Positions 20,950-31,398 of a stretch of 64,000 nucleotides of DNA are shown piece after piece; the first letter of the stretch is position 1; each line of letters starts with the position of its first letter. Below the pieces are notes generated by a model that saw only the letters and a list, made by a program, of their open reading frames with translations, made no database searches and was not told the origin of the DNA. Source of the stretch: Streptomyces sp. NBC_00569 (lineage in GTDB: Bacteria; Actinomycetota; Actinomycetes; Streptomycetales; Streptomycetaceae). The DNA is taken from contig NZ_CP107783.1 of the NCBI RefSeq assembly GCF_036345255.1, positions 7,300,001-7,364,000 of the forward strand, given 5' to 3'. A program made the position numbers and the translations under genes.

Positions 20950-21929
20950 CGGCAGCGGTGAAGGACGAGATCTCCCGGCTTCCCGTCACCCGGACCTGCT
21001 GCAGAAAGGCAGAGGTCTCGGCCATCCTGCGCTTCGCGGGCGGGCTCCACCTGGTGAGCGGCCGCATCGTGATCGAGGCGGAGCTGGACACCGCGATGGC
21101 GGCACGACGGCTGAAGCGGGACATCCTCGAGATCTTCGGGCACAGCTCGGAACTGATCGTGATGGCGCCCGGCGGGCTGCGGCGGGGCTCGCGCTTCGTC
21201 GTACGGGTCGTGGCCGGCGGTGACCAGCTGGCCCGCCAGACCGGTCTTGTCGACGGCCGTGGCCGCCCCATCCGGGGTCTCCCGCCGCAGGTGGTCTCGG
21301 GGGCCACCTGCGACGCCGAGGCCGCCTGGCGCGGGGCCTTTCTGGCGCACGGCTCGCTCACCGAGCCCGGCCGCTCCTCCTCCCTGGAGGTGACCTGCCC
21401 CGGCCCGGAGGCCGCGCTCGCCCTGGTCGGCGCCGCACGCCGGCTCCAGATCGCGGGCAAGGCCCGTGAGGTACGCGGGGTGGACCGGGTCGTCGTACGG
21501 GACGGGGACGCCATCGGCGCCCTGCTCACCCGCATGGGGGCGCACGAGTCGGTGCTCGCCTGGGAGGAGCGGCGGATGCGGCGCGAGGTCCGCGCCACCG
21601 CCAACCGCCTGGCCAACTTCGACGACGCGAACCTGCGCCGCTCGGCGCGCGCCGCCGTGGCCGCCGGGGCCCGCGTGCAGCGCGCCCTGGAGATCCTCGC
21701 CGACGAGGTGCCGGAGCACCTCGCGGCCGCCGGACGGCTGCGCATGGAGCACAAGCAGGCCTCCCTGGAGGAGCTGGGCGCGCTCGCCGACCCGCCGCTG
21801 ACGAAGGACGCCGTCGCGGGCCGTATCCGCCGACTGCTCGCGATGGCCGACAAGCGGGCCCAGGACATGGGCATCCCGGGCACGGAGTCGAACATCACCG
21901 AGGAGATGGCCGACAACCTCGTCGGCTGA
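20940..21929 (+). CDS. whiA: Sporulation regulator WhiA
   Basis: The 329-residue product begins [21 protein letters not shown] and matches the WhiA sequence of streptomycetes as I remember it almost throughout. WhiA combines an N-terminal LAGLIDADG homing-endonuclease-like fold that has lost catalytic residues (for example [18 protein letters not shown]) with a C-terminal helix-turn-helix ([33 protein letters not shown] region, near residues 260-300). In Streptomyces it acts with the Wbl protein WhiB at developmental promoters to start sporulation septation, for example at ftsZ and filP. Its presence is strong evidence for a mycelial actinobacterium. The start ATG 20940 lies inside the yvcK 3' end with the SD-like AAGGATCGG before it, so it is translationally coupled to yvcK, though whiA usually also has its own promoter. 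Confidence 0.97.
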   Translation: MAMTAAVKDEISRLPVTRTCCRKAEVSAILRFAGGLHLVSGRIVIEAELDTAMAARRLKRDILEIFGHSSELIVMAPGGLRRGSRFVVRVVAGGDQLARQTGLVDGRGRPIRGLPPQVVSGATCDAEAAWRGAFLAHGSLTEPGRSSSLEVTCPGPEAALALVGAARRLQIAGKAREVRGVDRVVVRDGDAIGALLTRMGAHESVLAWEERRMRREVRATANRLANFDDANLRRSARAAVAAGARVQRALEILADEVPEHLAAAGRLRMEHKQASLEELGALADPPLTKDAVAGRIRRLLAMADKRAQDMGIPGTESNITEEMADNLVG

Positions 21930-21949
21930 CCCCGGAGGGGAATGAGTCA

Positions 21950-21991
21950 CGCCGGTGCCGGCGCCCTGCCGGGGCGAGGCACCGGCGTTTT
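21950..21991 (+). terminator. Hairpin with short T-run after whiA
   Basis: CGCCGGTGCC (21950-21959) pairs with GGCACCGGCG (21978-21987), followed by TTTTC. It closes the uvrC-rapZ-yvcK-whiA unit. Confidence 0.8.
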
Positions 21992-22083
21992 CGCTGCGCA
22001 TGGGGACCACGCGGGGTTCGACGGGACCCCTTTGACGCACCCTTGACTTGACCATGAACTGTCATGAGTCTGGCGTCTGTTCG

Positions 22084-22133
22084 CTTCTGCGGTACGCCGC
22101 GACTTCTGCGGTACTCACCTGCTTCTGCGGTAC
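22084..22133 (+). repeat. Three 12-bp motifs at exact 19-bp period upstream of the carboxypeptidase
   Basis: CTTCTGCGGTAC occurs at 22084-22095, 22103-22114 and 22122-22133, that is with starts 19 bp apart, ending 19 bp before the carboxypeptidase ATG. Just upstream is an inverted repeat CATGA-ACTG-TCATG (22053-22066) next to CTTGACTTGACC, which may be part of a promoter. The three copies are identical while the 7-bp spacers between them differ (GCCGCGA, TCACCTG). This looks like a repeated protein-binding site or leader element; the binder is unknown. Confidence 0.75.
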
Positions 22134-22152
22134 ACAACTGCAAGGGGGGCTC

Positions 22153-25113
22153 ATGAGACGAAGAGCGAGATCGATCCTCGCCACCACGGCACTCATTCTG
22201 GGCGGACTGGGAGGCGCGGGACTGACCCCCGTCGCCCAGGCGGAGAGCGGCGGTGCACCCCGGTCGGACGCCGACCCGGTCAAGGTGTTCCGCGCCGAGG
22301 TCACGAAGGAGCAGGTACCCCTGCTCCTCGCGGCCGGGCAGGACGGGCACGAACTCGGTGAACAGGCCCCCGAGAAGGGGAAGGCCGAGGTCGAGGTCTA
22401 CCTCACCGACAAGCAGGCGAAGCAGCTGGAGAAGAAGGGCGTCGAACTCACAGAGCACACGCTCTCCGCCAAGGCGCGAGCCCGTGTGGCGGCCGCGGGT
22501 GACGGCGTGTTCCGCCCGTACAGCGGCAAGGGCAATCTCCAGGAGGAGATCGTCAGGACGGGCCAGGCCAACCCCGGCCTCACCAAGGTCGTCTCCATCG
22601 GCAAGACGCTCCAGGGCAAGGACATCCTGGCGGTCAAGCTCACCAAGGGCGCCCGTACGACCCGGGACGGCTCGAAGCCGTCCGTGCTCTACATGTCCAA
22701 CCAGCACGCCCGCGAGTGGATCACCCCCGAGATGACCCGCCGTCTGATGCACTACTACTTGGACAACTACTCCAAGGACAAGCGCATCAAGAAGATCGTC
22801 GACTCCACGGAGCTGTGGTTCGTCCTGTCGGCGAACCCCGACGGGTACGACTGGACGTTCAACCCCGACGGCGACCGCCAGTGGCGCAAGAACATGCGGG
22901 ACGTGAACGGCGACGGCGCGATCACCACGGGCGACGGCGTCGACCTCAACCGCAACTTCGCCTACAAGTGGGGCTACGACGACGAGGGTTCGTCCCCGAG
23001 CCCCGCCAGTGAGACCTACCGCGGCGCGAGCCCCGGCTCCGAGCCCGAGACGAAGGCCCTCGACGCCTTCGAGAAGCGCATCGGCTTCCGGTACGCCATC
23101 AACTACCACTCCGCGGCCCAGCTGCTGCTCTACGGAGTGGGCTGGCAGGTGGCCACGCCGACGCCGGACGACGTGCTCTACAAGGCGCTCGCGGGGACCC
23201 CCGAGAACTCCGCGATCCCCGGCTACCACCCACAGGTCTCCTCCGAGCTGTACACCACCAACGGCGAGGCGGACGGGCACGCGGGCAACGTCAACGGCAC
23301 CGGGATGTTCACGCCGGAGATGAGCGAGTGCCAGACCGCGTCAGCCATCGACCCGGACGACCAGTGGCGCCCCGAGGACTGCGAGTCGGTCTTCACCTTC
23401 CCGGACGACGAGAAGCTGATCCAGCAGGAGTTCGCCAAGAACGTCCCGTTCGCGCTCTCCGTCGCCGAGACCGCGGCGCACCCGGATCAGCCGTCCTCCT
23501 CGGTCGGCCTCGACGCCCCCGACTTCACCCCGGCCGCCTTCAGCACCTCGTACGCACGCGGCGCCGACCAGGAGGTCTCGGTGACCGCCCGCAAGTCGGT
23601 GCGCGACAAGGAGCTCAACTACCGCGTGGACGGCGGCCGTACGCACGACGAGGACCTGCGCGCCTGGAAGGGCGGCGAGACCTACGGCGGCGACGACAAC
23701 CTCCACTTCGACGCGTACCGCGCGAGGATCGAGGGCGCGGACCCGGGCGACAAGGTCGAGGTCTGGTTCACCGGACGCGGCAAGTCCGGCAAGCACACCT
23801 CCAGCGAGCACTTCACGTACACCGTGGCCGAGCGGCCCAGGGCCGACACCCTCGTCGTCGCCGAGAACGACGCCACGGGGCAGCAGACCAAGGCCTATGT
23901 GGACGCGCTGAAGGCGAACGGCCGCACCCCGCTGGTGTGGAACGTCGCCACCCAGGGCGCCCCGGACGCACTCGCGGTGCTCGACCACTTCAGGACCGTC
24001 GTCCACTACACGGGCGCCGACCGCCCCGGCCTCACCACCCAGCTCGCGCTGCGCGACTACCTCAACGAGGGCGGCAAGCTGATCGAGGCCGGTGAGCAGG
24101 CGGGCGGCTCCGTCTCCATCGGCGACACGACCACGAACGACTTCAGTCAGTACTACCTGGGCGCGTACTCGCGCACGTCGACACCCGGCGCCACGAAGTT
24201 CGCCGGATCCGGCGCGCTCACCGGCGCGGCCGCGGGCCTCGGCGACGCTCCCGGCAACCCGCTGAACATCGCCGCGACCTACCAGGCCACCTCCGACGTG
24301 CTGGCCAAGGCCGACTACCCGCAGTTCACGAGCGCGGGCGCCGGTGCGTACGCGGGCACCCCCAACCCGTACAGCCCGTTCGAGGGCAGCTCCATGGCCG
24401 CCGCCGTGCACACGGACGACGGCTGGAAGCGCCTGACCCGCACCATCGACCTCACCGGCGTCTCCGCCGCCGACAAGCCGTCCCTGAAGTTCCAGCTCCT
24501 GTGGGACACTGAGCCCGGCTACGACCACGCGGTGCTGGAGGCGCACACGGCGGGCGCAGAGGACTGGACGACGCTGCCCGACGCCGGCGGCGCCACCACG
24601 AACGCCGTACCCGCCGAGTGCGAGGCCGGATTCCTGATCAAGGAGCACCCGGCGCTCAAGCGCTATCTGACGCCCGGCAGCGCGGGCTGCACGGCCACCG
24701 GCACCTCCGGCTCCTGGAACAGCCTCACGGGCGCCTCGGACGGCTGGAAGCCGGTGACCTTCGACCTGAGCGCCTACGCGGGCAAGACGGTCGAGGTCTC
24801 GCTCAGCTACATCACCGACCCCGGCAGCGGCGGCCACGGCGTCCTCGCCGACAACGCGTCCGTCGTCATCGGCGGCGCCGCGAAGGAGACCGAGGGCTTC
24901 GAGTCGTCGTTCGGCGCCTGGAAGGTCGCGGGCCCGCCCCCGGGCAGCCCCGTCGTCACCAAGGACTGGGCCCGCGCGGGTGAACTGTTCAAGACATACG
25001 GAGCCGTCAGCACGAAGGACACCGTGCTCCTCGGATTCGGTCTCGAACACGTCGCCACGGCGGCCGAGCGGAGCGCGCTCCTGGGGAAGGCGCTGGCCTC
25101 CCTGAGGAGCTGA
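22153..25113 (+). CDS. Secreted M14 zinc carboxypeptidase with C-terminal beta-sandwich domains
   Basis: The 986-residue product starts MRRRARSILATTALILGG, a Sec signal peptide ending near VAQAES, with ATG 22153 after AAGGGGGGC. Residues about 110-440 form the metallocarboxypeptidase domain: NQHAREWITPEMT supplies the Zn His and Glu, NANPDGYDWTF-like and DLNRNFAYKWGYD the substrate Arg region, INYHSAAQLLLYGVGW the third Zn ligand, and TPEMSECQ is placed where the catalytic Glu is expected. The rest resembles immune inhibitor A-type secreted proteases: a region beginning FTPAAFSTSYARGADQEVSV, and a concanavalin-like/MAM-type part with LKFQLLWDTEPGYDHAVLEA and SYITDPGSGGHGVLADNASV. It should be an extracellular exopeptidase used in protein turnover. 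It stands alone between whiA and gap, with repeated motifs in its upstream region. Confidence 0.9.
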   Translation: MRRRARSILATTALILGGLGGAGLTPVAQAESGGAPRSDADPVKVFRAEVTKEQVPLLLAAGQDGHELGEQAPEKGKAEVEVYLTDKQAKQLEKKGVELTEHTLSAKARARVAAAGDGVFRPYSGKGNLQEEIVRTGQANPGLTKVVSIGKTLQGKDILAVKLTKGARTTRDGSKPSVLYMSNQHAREWITPEMTRRLMHYYLDNYSKDKRIKKIVDSTELWFVLSANPDGYDWTFNPDGDRQWRKNMRDVNGDGAITTGDGVDLNRNFAYKWGYDDEGSSPSPASETYRGASPGSEPETKALDAFEKRIGFRYAINYHSAAQLLLYGVGWQVATPTPDDVLYKALAGTPENSAIPGYHPQVSSELYTTNGEADGHAGNVNGTGMFTPEMSECQTASAIDPDDQWRPEDCESVFTFPDDEKLIQQEFAKNVPFALSVAETAAHPDQPSSSVGLDAPDFTPAAFSTSYARGADQEVSVTARKSVRDKELNYRVDGGRTHDEDLRAWKGGETYGGDDNLHFDAYRARIEGADPGDKVEVWFTGRGKSGKHTSSEHFTYTVAERPRADTLVVAENDATGQQTKAYVDALKANGRTPLVWNVATQGAPDALAVLDHFRTVVHYTGADRPGLTTQLALRDYLNEGGKLIEAGEQAGGSVSIGDTTTNDFSQYYLGAYSRTSTPGATKFAGSGALTGAAAGLGDAPGNPLNIAATYQATSDVLAKADYPQFTSAGAGAYAGTPNPYSPFEGSSMAAAVHTDDGWKRLTRTIDLTGVSAADKPSLKFQLLWDTEPGYDHAVLEAHTAGAEDWTTLPDAGGATTNAVPAECEAGFLIKEHPALKRYLTPGSAGCTATGTSGSWNSLTGASDGWKPVTFDLSAYAGKTVEVSLSYITDPGSGGHGVLADNASVVIGGAAKETEGFESSFGAWKVAGPPPGSPVVTKDWARAGELFKTYGAVSTKDTVLLGFGLEHVATAAERSALLGKALASLRS

Positions 25114-25145
25114 AAACCACCAAGCAGAAAACCGGACAAAGTACC

Positions 25146-25225
25146 CCGCTCACTTTTCGCGAAAAGCGCCAGATGAGCGGGAATCCCGGCGGTCCGTACC
25201 CCTACTGGGCGGTACGGGCCGCCGG
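25146..25225. terminator. Two adjacent large hairpins between carboxypeptidase and gap
   Basis: Hairpin 1: CCGCTCA (25146-25152) pairs with TGAGCGG (25174-25180) and encloses a 14-bp perfect palindrome CTTTTCGCGAAAAG (25153-25166). Hairpin 2: 15 positions at 25186-25200 pair with 25211-25225 with one G-T type mismatch. They probably terminate the carboxypeptidase mRNA; the inner palindrome could also be a protein site. Confidence 0.65.
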
Positions 25226-25274
25226 GCCGCACAAGGGTCCACTCAATGTCACCCGGAGGGCTTCGGAGAGGTAG

Positions 25275-26360
<1,086 letters not shown>

Positions 26361-26389
26361 ATCCAGAGTCGGCATCTCGATGTGAGCAC

Positions 26390-26427
26390 AGGGTCCGGAC
26401 CGCGCAACGCCGCGCCGTCCGGGCCCT
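26390..26427 (+). terminator. Hairpin between gap and pgk, possible attenuator
   Basis: AGGGTCCGGAC (26390-26400) pairs with GTCCGGGCCCT (26417-26427) with one G-T type pair and a 16-nt loop, followed by GTTGTGC. Because pgk continues on the same strand 40 bp later, it may be a partial terminator or an mRNA-processing structure. Confidence 0.6.
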
Positions 26428-26467
26428 GTTGTGCGTCAGCCCAACCAAGAAGTCCAGGAGTCCAGCC

Positions 26468-27679
26468 ATGAAGACGATCGACGAACTTCTCGCCGAAGGG
26501 GTCGAGGGCAAGCGGGTCTTCGTCCGCGCCGACCTCAACGTGCCTCTCGCCGAGGGCAAGATCACCGACGACGGCCGCATCCGCGCCGTCCTGCCCACCG
26601 TCAAGGCCCTGGCCGACGGGGGCGCCAAGGTGATCGTCGCCTCCCACCTGGGCCGCCCCAAGGGAGCCCCGGACCCGGCGTTCTCGCTGCTGCCGGCCGC
26701 CGAGCGCCTCGCCGAACTCCTCGGCAAGCCGGTCGCGTTCGCCCAGGACACCGTCGGCCCCGCCGCCCACGACGCGGTGGACGGTCTGGAGCCCGGCCAG
26801 GTCGCCGTCATCGAGAACCTCCGCTTCAACGCCGGTGAGACGTCGAAGGACGACACCGAGCGCGGCGAGTTCGCCGACCGGCTGGCCGCCCTGGCCGATG
26901 TCTACGTGGGCGACGGCTTCGGCGCGGTGCACCGCAAGCACGCCTCCGTGTACGACCTGCCGGCCCGCCTGCCGCACTACGCCGGCTACCTCATCGCCAC
27001 CGAGGTCGGCGTCCTGAAGAGGCTCACCGACGAGGTCAAGCGGCCGTACGTCGTCGCGCTCGGCGGGGCCAAGGTCTCCGACAAGCTCGCCGTCATCGAC
27101 CAGCTGCTCGGCAAGGCCGACCGCCTGCTGATCGGCGGCGGCATGGCCTACACCTTCCTCAAGGCCCAGGGCCACGAGGTCGGCATCTCCCTCCTCCAGG
27201 AAGACCAGATCCCGGCCGTCAAGGAGTACATCAAGCGCGCCGAGGACAGCGGCGTCGAGCTGGTGCTTCCCGTGGACGTCCTGGTCTCGCCGGAGTTCCC
27301 GGACCTCAAGACCAAGGCCCCGGCCCACCCCACCACCGTCGCCGCGGACGCCATCCCGGCCGACCAGGAGGGTCTCGACATCGGTCCGCAGACCCGCAAG
27401 CTGTACGCATCGAAGCTCGCCGACGCCGGGACCGTCTTCTGGAACGGCCCGATGGGTGTCTTCGAACACCCCGACTACGCCGAGGGCACCAAGGCGGTCG
27501 CCCAGGCGCTCCTCGACTCCCCGGCCTTCACGGTCGTCGGCGGTGGCGACTCCGCCGCGGCCGTCCGGCTCCTCGGCTTCGACGAGAATGCATTCGGCCA
27601 CATCTCGACCGGCGGCGGCGCCTCCCTCGAATACCTTGAGGGCAAGACGCTCCCCGGCCTTGCCGCACTGGAGGACTGA
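26468..27679 (+). CDS. pgk: Phosphoglycerate kinase
   Basis: The kinase transfers phosphate from 1,3-bisphosphoglycerate to ADP. The 403-residue product has the typical two-domain signatures: [20 protein letters not shown] near residue 20, ASHLGRPKG near 60, the basic-patch region [13 protein letters not shown] near 115, [14 protein letters not shown] near 148, the hinge region [13 protein letters not shown] near 200, [13 protein letters not shown] near 225, and the nucleotide-site motifs WNGPMGVFE near 325 and [11 protein letters not shown] near 355. ATG 26468 follows AGGAGTCCAGCC. It is 107 bp after gap and its stop is 5 bp before tpiA, so pgk and tpiA are certainly cotranscribed. No odd features are seen. 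Confidence 0.98.
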   Translation: MKTIDELLAEGVEGKRVFVRADLNVPLAEGKITDDGRIRAVLPTVKALADGGAKVIVASHLGRPKGAPDPAFSLLPAAERLAELLGKPVAFAQDTVGPAAHDAVDGLEPGQVAVIENLRFNAGETSKDDTERGEFADRLAALADVYVGDGFGAVHRKHASVYDLPARLPHYAGYLIATEVGVLKRLTDEVKRPYVVALGGAKVSDKLAVIDQLLGKADRLLIGGGMAYTFLKAQGHEVGISLLQEDQIPAVKEYIKRAEDSGVELVLPVDVLVSPEFPDLKTKAPAHPTTVAADAIPADQEGLDIGPQTRKLYASKLADAGTVFWNGPMGVFEHPDYAEGTKAVAQALLDSPAFTVVGGGDSAAAVRLLGFDENAFGHISTGGGASLEYLEGKTLPGLAALED

Positions 27680-27684
27680 CCTCA

Positions 27685-28461
27685 ATGACCACCCGCACGC
27701 CGCTGATGGCGGGCAACTGGAAGATGAACCTCAATCACCTCGAGGCCATCGCCCACGTTCAGAAGCTCGCCTTCGCGCTGGCCGACAAGGACTACGACGC
27801 CGTCGAGGTCGCGGTCCTGCCGCCCTTCACCGACCTGCGCTCCGTACAGACCCTGGTCGACGGCGACAAGCTCAAGATCAAATACGGCGCCCAGGACATC
27901 TCGGCCCACGACTCCGGCGCCTACACCGGTGAGATCTCGGGCCCGATGCTCGCCAAGCTCAAGTGCACGTACGTGGCGGTCGGCCACTCCGAGCGCCGGC
28001 AGTACCACGACGAGACCGACGAGGTCTGCAACGCCAAGGTGAAGGCCGCCTTCAAGCACGGCCTGACCCCGATCCTGTGCGTCGGCGAGGAGCTCCACGT
28101 CCGCGAGGCGGGCAACCACGTCACGCACACGCTGTCGCAGGTCGAGGGCGGTCTCAAGGACATCCCGGCCGAGCAGGCCGAGACCGTCGTGATCGCGTAC
28201 GAGCCGGTCTGGGCGATCGGCACCGGCAAGGTCTGCGGCGCCGACGACGCCCAGGAGGTCTGCGGGGCGATCCGCGGCAAGCTCGCCGAGCTGTACTCCC
28301 AGGAGCTGGCCGACAAGGTCCGCATCCAGTACGGCGGCTCGGTGAAGTCCGGGAACGTCGCGGAGATCATGTCGAAGCCCGACGTCGACGGCGCCCTCGT
28401 CGGCGGCGCGGCGCTCGACGCCGAGGAGTTCGTCAAGATCATCCGGTTCCGCGACCAGTGA
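27685..28461 (+). CDS. tpiA: Triosephosphate isomerase
   Basis: The enzyme interconverts dihydroxyacetone phosphate and glyceraldehyde 3-phosphate. The 258-residue product shows the complete TIM barrel active site: [14 protein letters not shown] with Asn and Lys near residues 11-13, [14 protein letters not shown] with the catalytic His near 100, [15 protein letters not shown] with the catalytic Glu and the flexible loop near 172-182, and the phosphate loop [10 protein letters not shown] plus [11 protein letters not shown] at the end. It starts 5 bp after pgk (ATG 27685) and is the last gene of the gap-pgk-tpiA run. It is followed by hairpin-forming sequence and then secG on the same strand; the 263-bp gap suggests that secG has its own promoter. 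Confidence 0.98.
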   Translation: MTTRTPLMAGNWKMNLNHLEAIAHVQKLAFALADKDYDAVEVAVLPPFTDLRSVQTLVDGDKLKIKYGAQDISAHDSGAYTGEISGPMLAKLKCTYVAVGHSERRQYHDETDEVCNAKVKAAFKHGLTPILCVGEELHVREAGNHVTHTLSQVEGGLKDIPAEQAETVVIAYEPVWAIGTGKVCGADDAQEVCGAIRGKLAELYSQELADKVRIQYGGSVKSGNVAEIMSKPDVDGALVGGAALDAEEFVKIIRFRDQ

Positions 28462-28474
28462 GCCGCAGGGGCGC

Positions 28475-28542
28475 GTCGGTGTCGAGAGGGCGAGCGCGCG
28501 GAGGCCCGGAGGGTTGAGCACGGTCGGCCTCTCGACACCGAC
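28475..28542 (+). terminator. 15-bp stem with 38-nt loop after tpiA
   Basis: GTCGGTGTCGAGAGG at 28475-28489 is perfectly complementary to CCTCTCGACACCGAC at 28528-28542. It begins 13 bp after the tpiA stop and probably ends the glycolytic transcript, although the loop is longer than in a usual terminator. Confidence 0.6.
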
Positions 28543-28607
28543 ACCGGGCGCCCCGGAGGCGAACGAAAAGGTCGAGAGTATGCGGTAGCGGCGTTCCGTC
28601 GTACCCT

Positions 28608-28643
28608 TGCGGGGGCCGGGTGGCTTTCCACCGGGCCCCCGCA
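28608..28643 (+). terminator. GC-rich hairpin in the tpiA-secG interval
   Basis: TGCGGGGGCCGGGTGG (28608-28623) pairs with 28628-28643 with one mismatch. Downstream, TCGCAGTACG is repeated at 28655 and 28671. The structure lies about 80 bp before secG and may be a second terminator or part of the secG leader. Confidence 0.5.
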
Positions 28644-28724
28644 GCACGTATAAGTCGCAGTACGGATACATCGCAGTACGTATCAGTTCAGTCCGAGAGA
28701 ATTGCCAGGAAGTAGGGACCAGCC

Positions 28725-28961
28725 GTGGTTATGGGGTTCTCGATCGCCCTGATCGTCTTCAGCCTGCTGCTGATGCTCCTTGTGCTGATGCACAAGGGAA
28801 AGGGTGGCGGTCTCTCCGACATGTTCGGTGGCGGCATGCAGTCGTCCGTCGGCGGCTCGTCGGTCGCCGAGCGCAACCTGGACCGCATCACCATCGTGCT
28901 CGGTCTGCTGTGGTTCGCGTGCATTGTCGTGCTCGGCCTGCTCATGAAGGTCAACAACTGA
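28725..28961 (+). CDS. secG: Preprotein translocase subunit SecG
   Basis: The 78-residue product has the SecG architecture: an N-terminal membrane helix (GFSIALIVFSLLLMLLVLMH), a Gly-rich cytoplasmic loop (KGKGGGLSDMFGGGMQSS) followed by VAERNLDRIT, and a second membrane helix (IVLGLLWFACIVVLGLLM). SecG associates with SecYE and assists the SecA-driven export cycle. GTG 28725 is used, with AGGAAGTAGGG upstream; the internal ATG at residue 3 is an alternative that would change little. Its place after the gap-pgk-tpiA genes is a well-conserved neighbourhood across bacteria. It probably is transcribed from a promoter in the preceding 260 bp. Confidence 0.96.
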   Translation: MVMGFSIALIVFSLLLMLLVLMHKGKGGGLSDMFGGGMQSSVGGSSVAERNLDRITIVLGLLWFACIVVLGLLMKVNN

Positions 28962-28992
28962 CGCCGTCGCACCTGCACATCGCGCACATAAG

Positions 28993-29037
28993 GCCCCATG
29001 TTCGGTACGCGCCCTCCGGCGCGGCCTATCATGGGGC
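28993..29037. terminator. Inverted repeat downstream of secG
   Basis: GCCCCATG (28993-29000) and CATGGGGC (29030-29037) can form an 8-bp stem with a 29-nt loop that contains its own GCGCC/GGCGC complementarity. It probably terminates secG; the remaining 128 bp to the next gene hold no gene but must contain its promoter. Confidence 0.4.
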
Positions 29038-29165
29038 TTGCGTCTAGGGGCGGGGATGTAACTCCAATCACTGGACGCGCGTTGGGCCTTACGTAGACTG
29101 AGGCGCCCGCGGCGGAGTGAGACGCCGACAAACTCCGCGGCACCATCACGCAGGGAGTTACGACC

Positions 29166-29501
29166 GTGGCAAGTGGCAACGCGATCCGAGGAAGTCGGGT
29201 CGGGGCGGGGCCGATGGGCGAGGCCGAGCGCGGCGAGTCCGCGCCGCGTCTGCGCATCTCCTTCTGGTGCTCGAACGGGCACGAGACGCAGCCGAGCTTC
29301 GCCTCCGACGCGCAGGTGCCGGAGACTTGGGACTGTCCGCGCTGCGGCTTCCCTGCCGGGCAGGACCGGGACAACCCGCCGGACCCGCCGCGCACCGAGC
29401 CCTACAAGACGCACCTCGCCTATGTGCGCGAGCGGCGCAGTGACGCGGACGGCGAGGCGATCCTCGCGGAGGCGCTCGCCAAACTGCGGGGCGAGATCTA
29501 G
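29166..29501 (+). CDS. RbpA-family RNA polymerase-binding protein (RbpB-like paralogue)
   Basis: The 111-residue product begins MASGNAIRGSRVGAGPMGEA, has a small zinc-ribbon-like core (FWCSNGHETQPSF, then WDCPRCGFPAG, giving Cys, His and a CxxC pair) and ends with the helix TEPYKTHLAYVRERRSDADGEAI. The layout (N-terminal tail with RGSR, core, basic linker, sigma-binding helix with THxxxxxERR) is that of RbpA, the actinobacterial protein that binds RNA polymerase and principal sigma factors and stimulates open-complex formation. The sequence differs from the classical 124-residue RbpA that I remember from Streptomyces, so it is more likely the paralogue often called RbpB. GTG 29166 follows AGGGAG. 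It lies between secG and pgi with its own interval and terminator. Confidence 0.85.
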   Translation: MASGNAIRGSRVGAGPMGEAERGESAPRLRISFWCSNGHETQPSFASDAQVPETWDCPRCGFPAGQDRDNPPDPPRTEPYKTHLAYVRERRSDADGEAILAEALAKLRGEI

Positions 29502-29511
29502 GACTTGAGCA

Positions 29512-29541
29512 CCGGCCGGACACACCCAAGTGTCCGGCCGG
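29512..29541 (+). terminator. Hairpin between the RbpA-family gene and pgi
   Basis: A perfect 12-bp stem (CCGGCCGGACAC with GTGTCCGGCCGG) and 6-nt loop lie 10 bp after the stop codon, followed by ACTCGTTCG. Confidence 0.8.
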
Positions 29542-29657
29542 ACTCGTTCGGCCGTAGCGGTCCGGACAGATGCCGTATACCGGGCCCTGATCAATTAGGT
29601 TGGTCAAGCAGCGGGGCAAGGTACGTACTCAGGTACGAGAGAAGGCTGAAGTCCGAG

Positions 29658-31310
29658 ATGAACGCAGAAAGCCGTACCAGGCTCAATCAGATGCCCGAGT
29701 GGACGGCGCTCGCCAAGCACCGGGAAGAACTCGGAGACGTGCAGCTGCGTGAGCTGTTCGCCGCCGATCCGGCGCGCGGCTCCGGCTACACGCTCGAGGT
29801 CGGTGACCTGCACGTCGACTACTCCAAGCACCTCGTCACGGACGAGACGCTGCGCCTGCTGCGCGAGCTCGCCGCCGCGACCGACGTGTTCGGGCTGCGG
29901 GACGCCATGTTCCGTGGCGAGAAGATCAACACGACGGAGGACCGGGCCGTGCTGCACACGGCGCTGCGGGCCCCGCGTGACGCGGTGATCGAGGTCGACG
30001 GTGTGGATGTCGTCCCGCAGGTGCATGCCGTTCTCGACAAGATGGCCGTGTTCGCGGGCAAGGTCCGTTCGGGGGAGTGGACGGGCCACACCGGCAAGCG
30101 GATCAAGAACGTCGTGAACATCGGTATCGGCGGCTCGGACCTCGGTCCCGCGATGGCGTACGAGGTGCTTCGCTCCTTCACCGACCGGGACCTGACGGTC
30201 CGTTTCGTGTCGAACGTGGACGGTGCGGACCTGCACGAGGCCGTGCGTGATCTCGACCCCGCCGAGACGCTGTTCATCATCGCCTCGAAGACGTTCACGA
30301 CGATCGAGACGATCACCAACGCGACCTCCGCGCGCAACTGGCTCCTCACCGGACTGAGGGCCGGCCAGGATGCCGTGGCCAAGCACTTCGTGGCCCTGTC
30401 GACGAACGCCGAGAAGGTCTCCGACTTCGGCATCGACACGGCCAACATGTTCGAGTTCTGGGACTGGGTCGGCGGGCGCTACTCCTACGACTCGGCGATC
30501 GGCCTCTCGCTGATGATCGCGATCGGCCCGGACGCGTTCCGCGAGATGCTCGACGGGTTCCACCTCGTCGACGAGCACTTCCGCACCGCCCCCGCCGAGG
30601 CGAACGTCCCCCTTCTGATGGGTCTGTTGGGCATCTGGTACGGCAACTTCCACGACGCGCAGTCGCACGCGGTCCTGCCGTACTCGCACTACCTGTCCAA
30701 GTTCACGGCGTACCTCCAGCAGCTCGACATGGAATCGAACGGCAAGTCCGTCACGCGGGACGGCACTCAGGTCGACTGGCAGACAGGTCCCGTCGTCTGG
30801 GGCACTCCCGGCACCAACGGGCAGCATGCTTACTACCAACTGATCCACCAGGGAACGAAGTTGATCCCGGCGGACTTCATCGGGTTCGCCGAGCCCGTGG
30901 CGGACCTGCTGCCGGGACTCGTCGCACAGCACGACCTGTTGATGGCCAACTTCTTCGCGCAGACGCAGGCCCTCGCCTTCGGCAAGACCCCGGCCGAGGT
31001 CCGCGCCGAGGGCGTGCCCGACGAGCTCGTGCCGCACAAGACGTTCCAGGGTAACCACCCGACGACGACGATCCTCGCGAAGCGGCTCACGCCGTTCGTC
31101 CTGGGCCAGCTCATCGCCCTCTACGAGCACAAGGTGTTCGTCCAGGGCGCCGTCTGGAACATCGACTCCTTCGACCAGTGGGGCGTCGAACTCGGCAAGG
31201 TCCTCGCCAAGCGCGTCGAACCCGCCCTCACCCAGGGCGCCGACGTGCCGGGACTCGACCCGTCCACCAAGGCGCTGGTGGCCAAGTACCGTGAACTGCG
31301 CGGCCGTTGA
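29658..31310 (+). CDS. pgi: Glucose-6-phosphate isomerase
   Basis: The enzyme interconverts glucose 6-phosphate and fructose 6-phosphate, the branch point between glycolysis and the pentose phosphate genes encoded further along. The 550-residue product has the two sugar isomerase domains with [20 protein letters not shown] near residue 155, the phosphate-binding [13 protein letters not shown] near 215, [16 protein letters not shown] near 270, the catalytic Glu/Arg region [12 protein letters not shown] near 360, [20 protein letters not shown] near 385 with the ring-opening His, and [11 protein letters not shown] near 465. ATG 29658 gives a family-like start [18 protein letters not shown]; an extended reading from 29505 has none. 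It is monocistronic, followed by a regulator-like gene after 88 bp. Confidence 0.97.
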   Translation: MNAESRTRLNQMPEWTALAKHREELGDVQLRELFAADPARGSGYTLEVGDLHVDYSKHLVTDETLRLLRELAAATDVFGLRDAMFRGEKINTTEDRAVLHTALRAPRDAVIEVDGVDVVPQVHAVLDKMAVFAGKVRSGEWTGHTGKRIKNVVNIGIGGSDLGPAMAYEVLRSFTDRDLTVRFVSNVDGADLHEAVRDLDPAETLFIIASKTFTTIETITNATSARNWLLTGLRAGQDAVAKHFVALSTNAEKVSDFGIDTANMFEFWDWVGGRYSYDSAIGLSLMIAIGPDAFREMLDGFHLVDEHFRTAPAEANVPLLMGLLGIWYGNFHDAQSHAVLPYSHYLSKFTAYLQQLDMESNGKSVTRDGTQVDWQTGPVVWGTPGTNGQHAYYQLIHQGTKLIPADFIGFAEPVADLLPGLVAQHDLLMANFFAQTQALAFGKTPAEVRAEGVPDELVPHKTFQGNHPTTTILAKRLTPFVLGQLIALYEHKVFVQGAVWNIDSFDQWGVELGKVLAKRVEPALTQGADVPGLDPSTKALVAKYRELRGR

Positions 31311-31398
31311 GTGACTGAGCGGCGCATCTAAATTCGGGTGCGCCGCCGCCCCCGGCGGGTGACACTGCTCCGGTCGCGTCACCTGCCGGGAGGACCCC

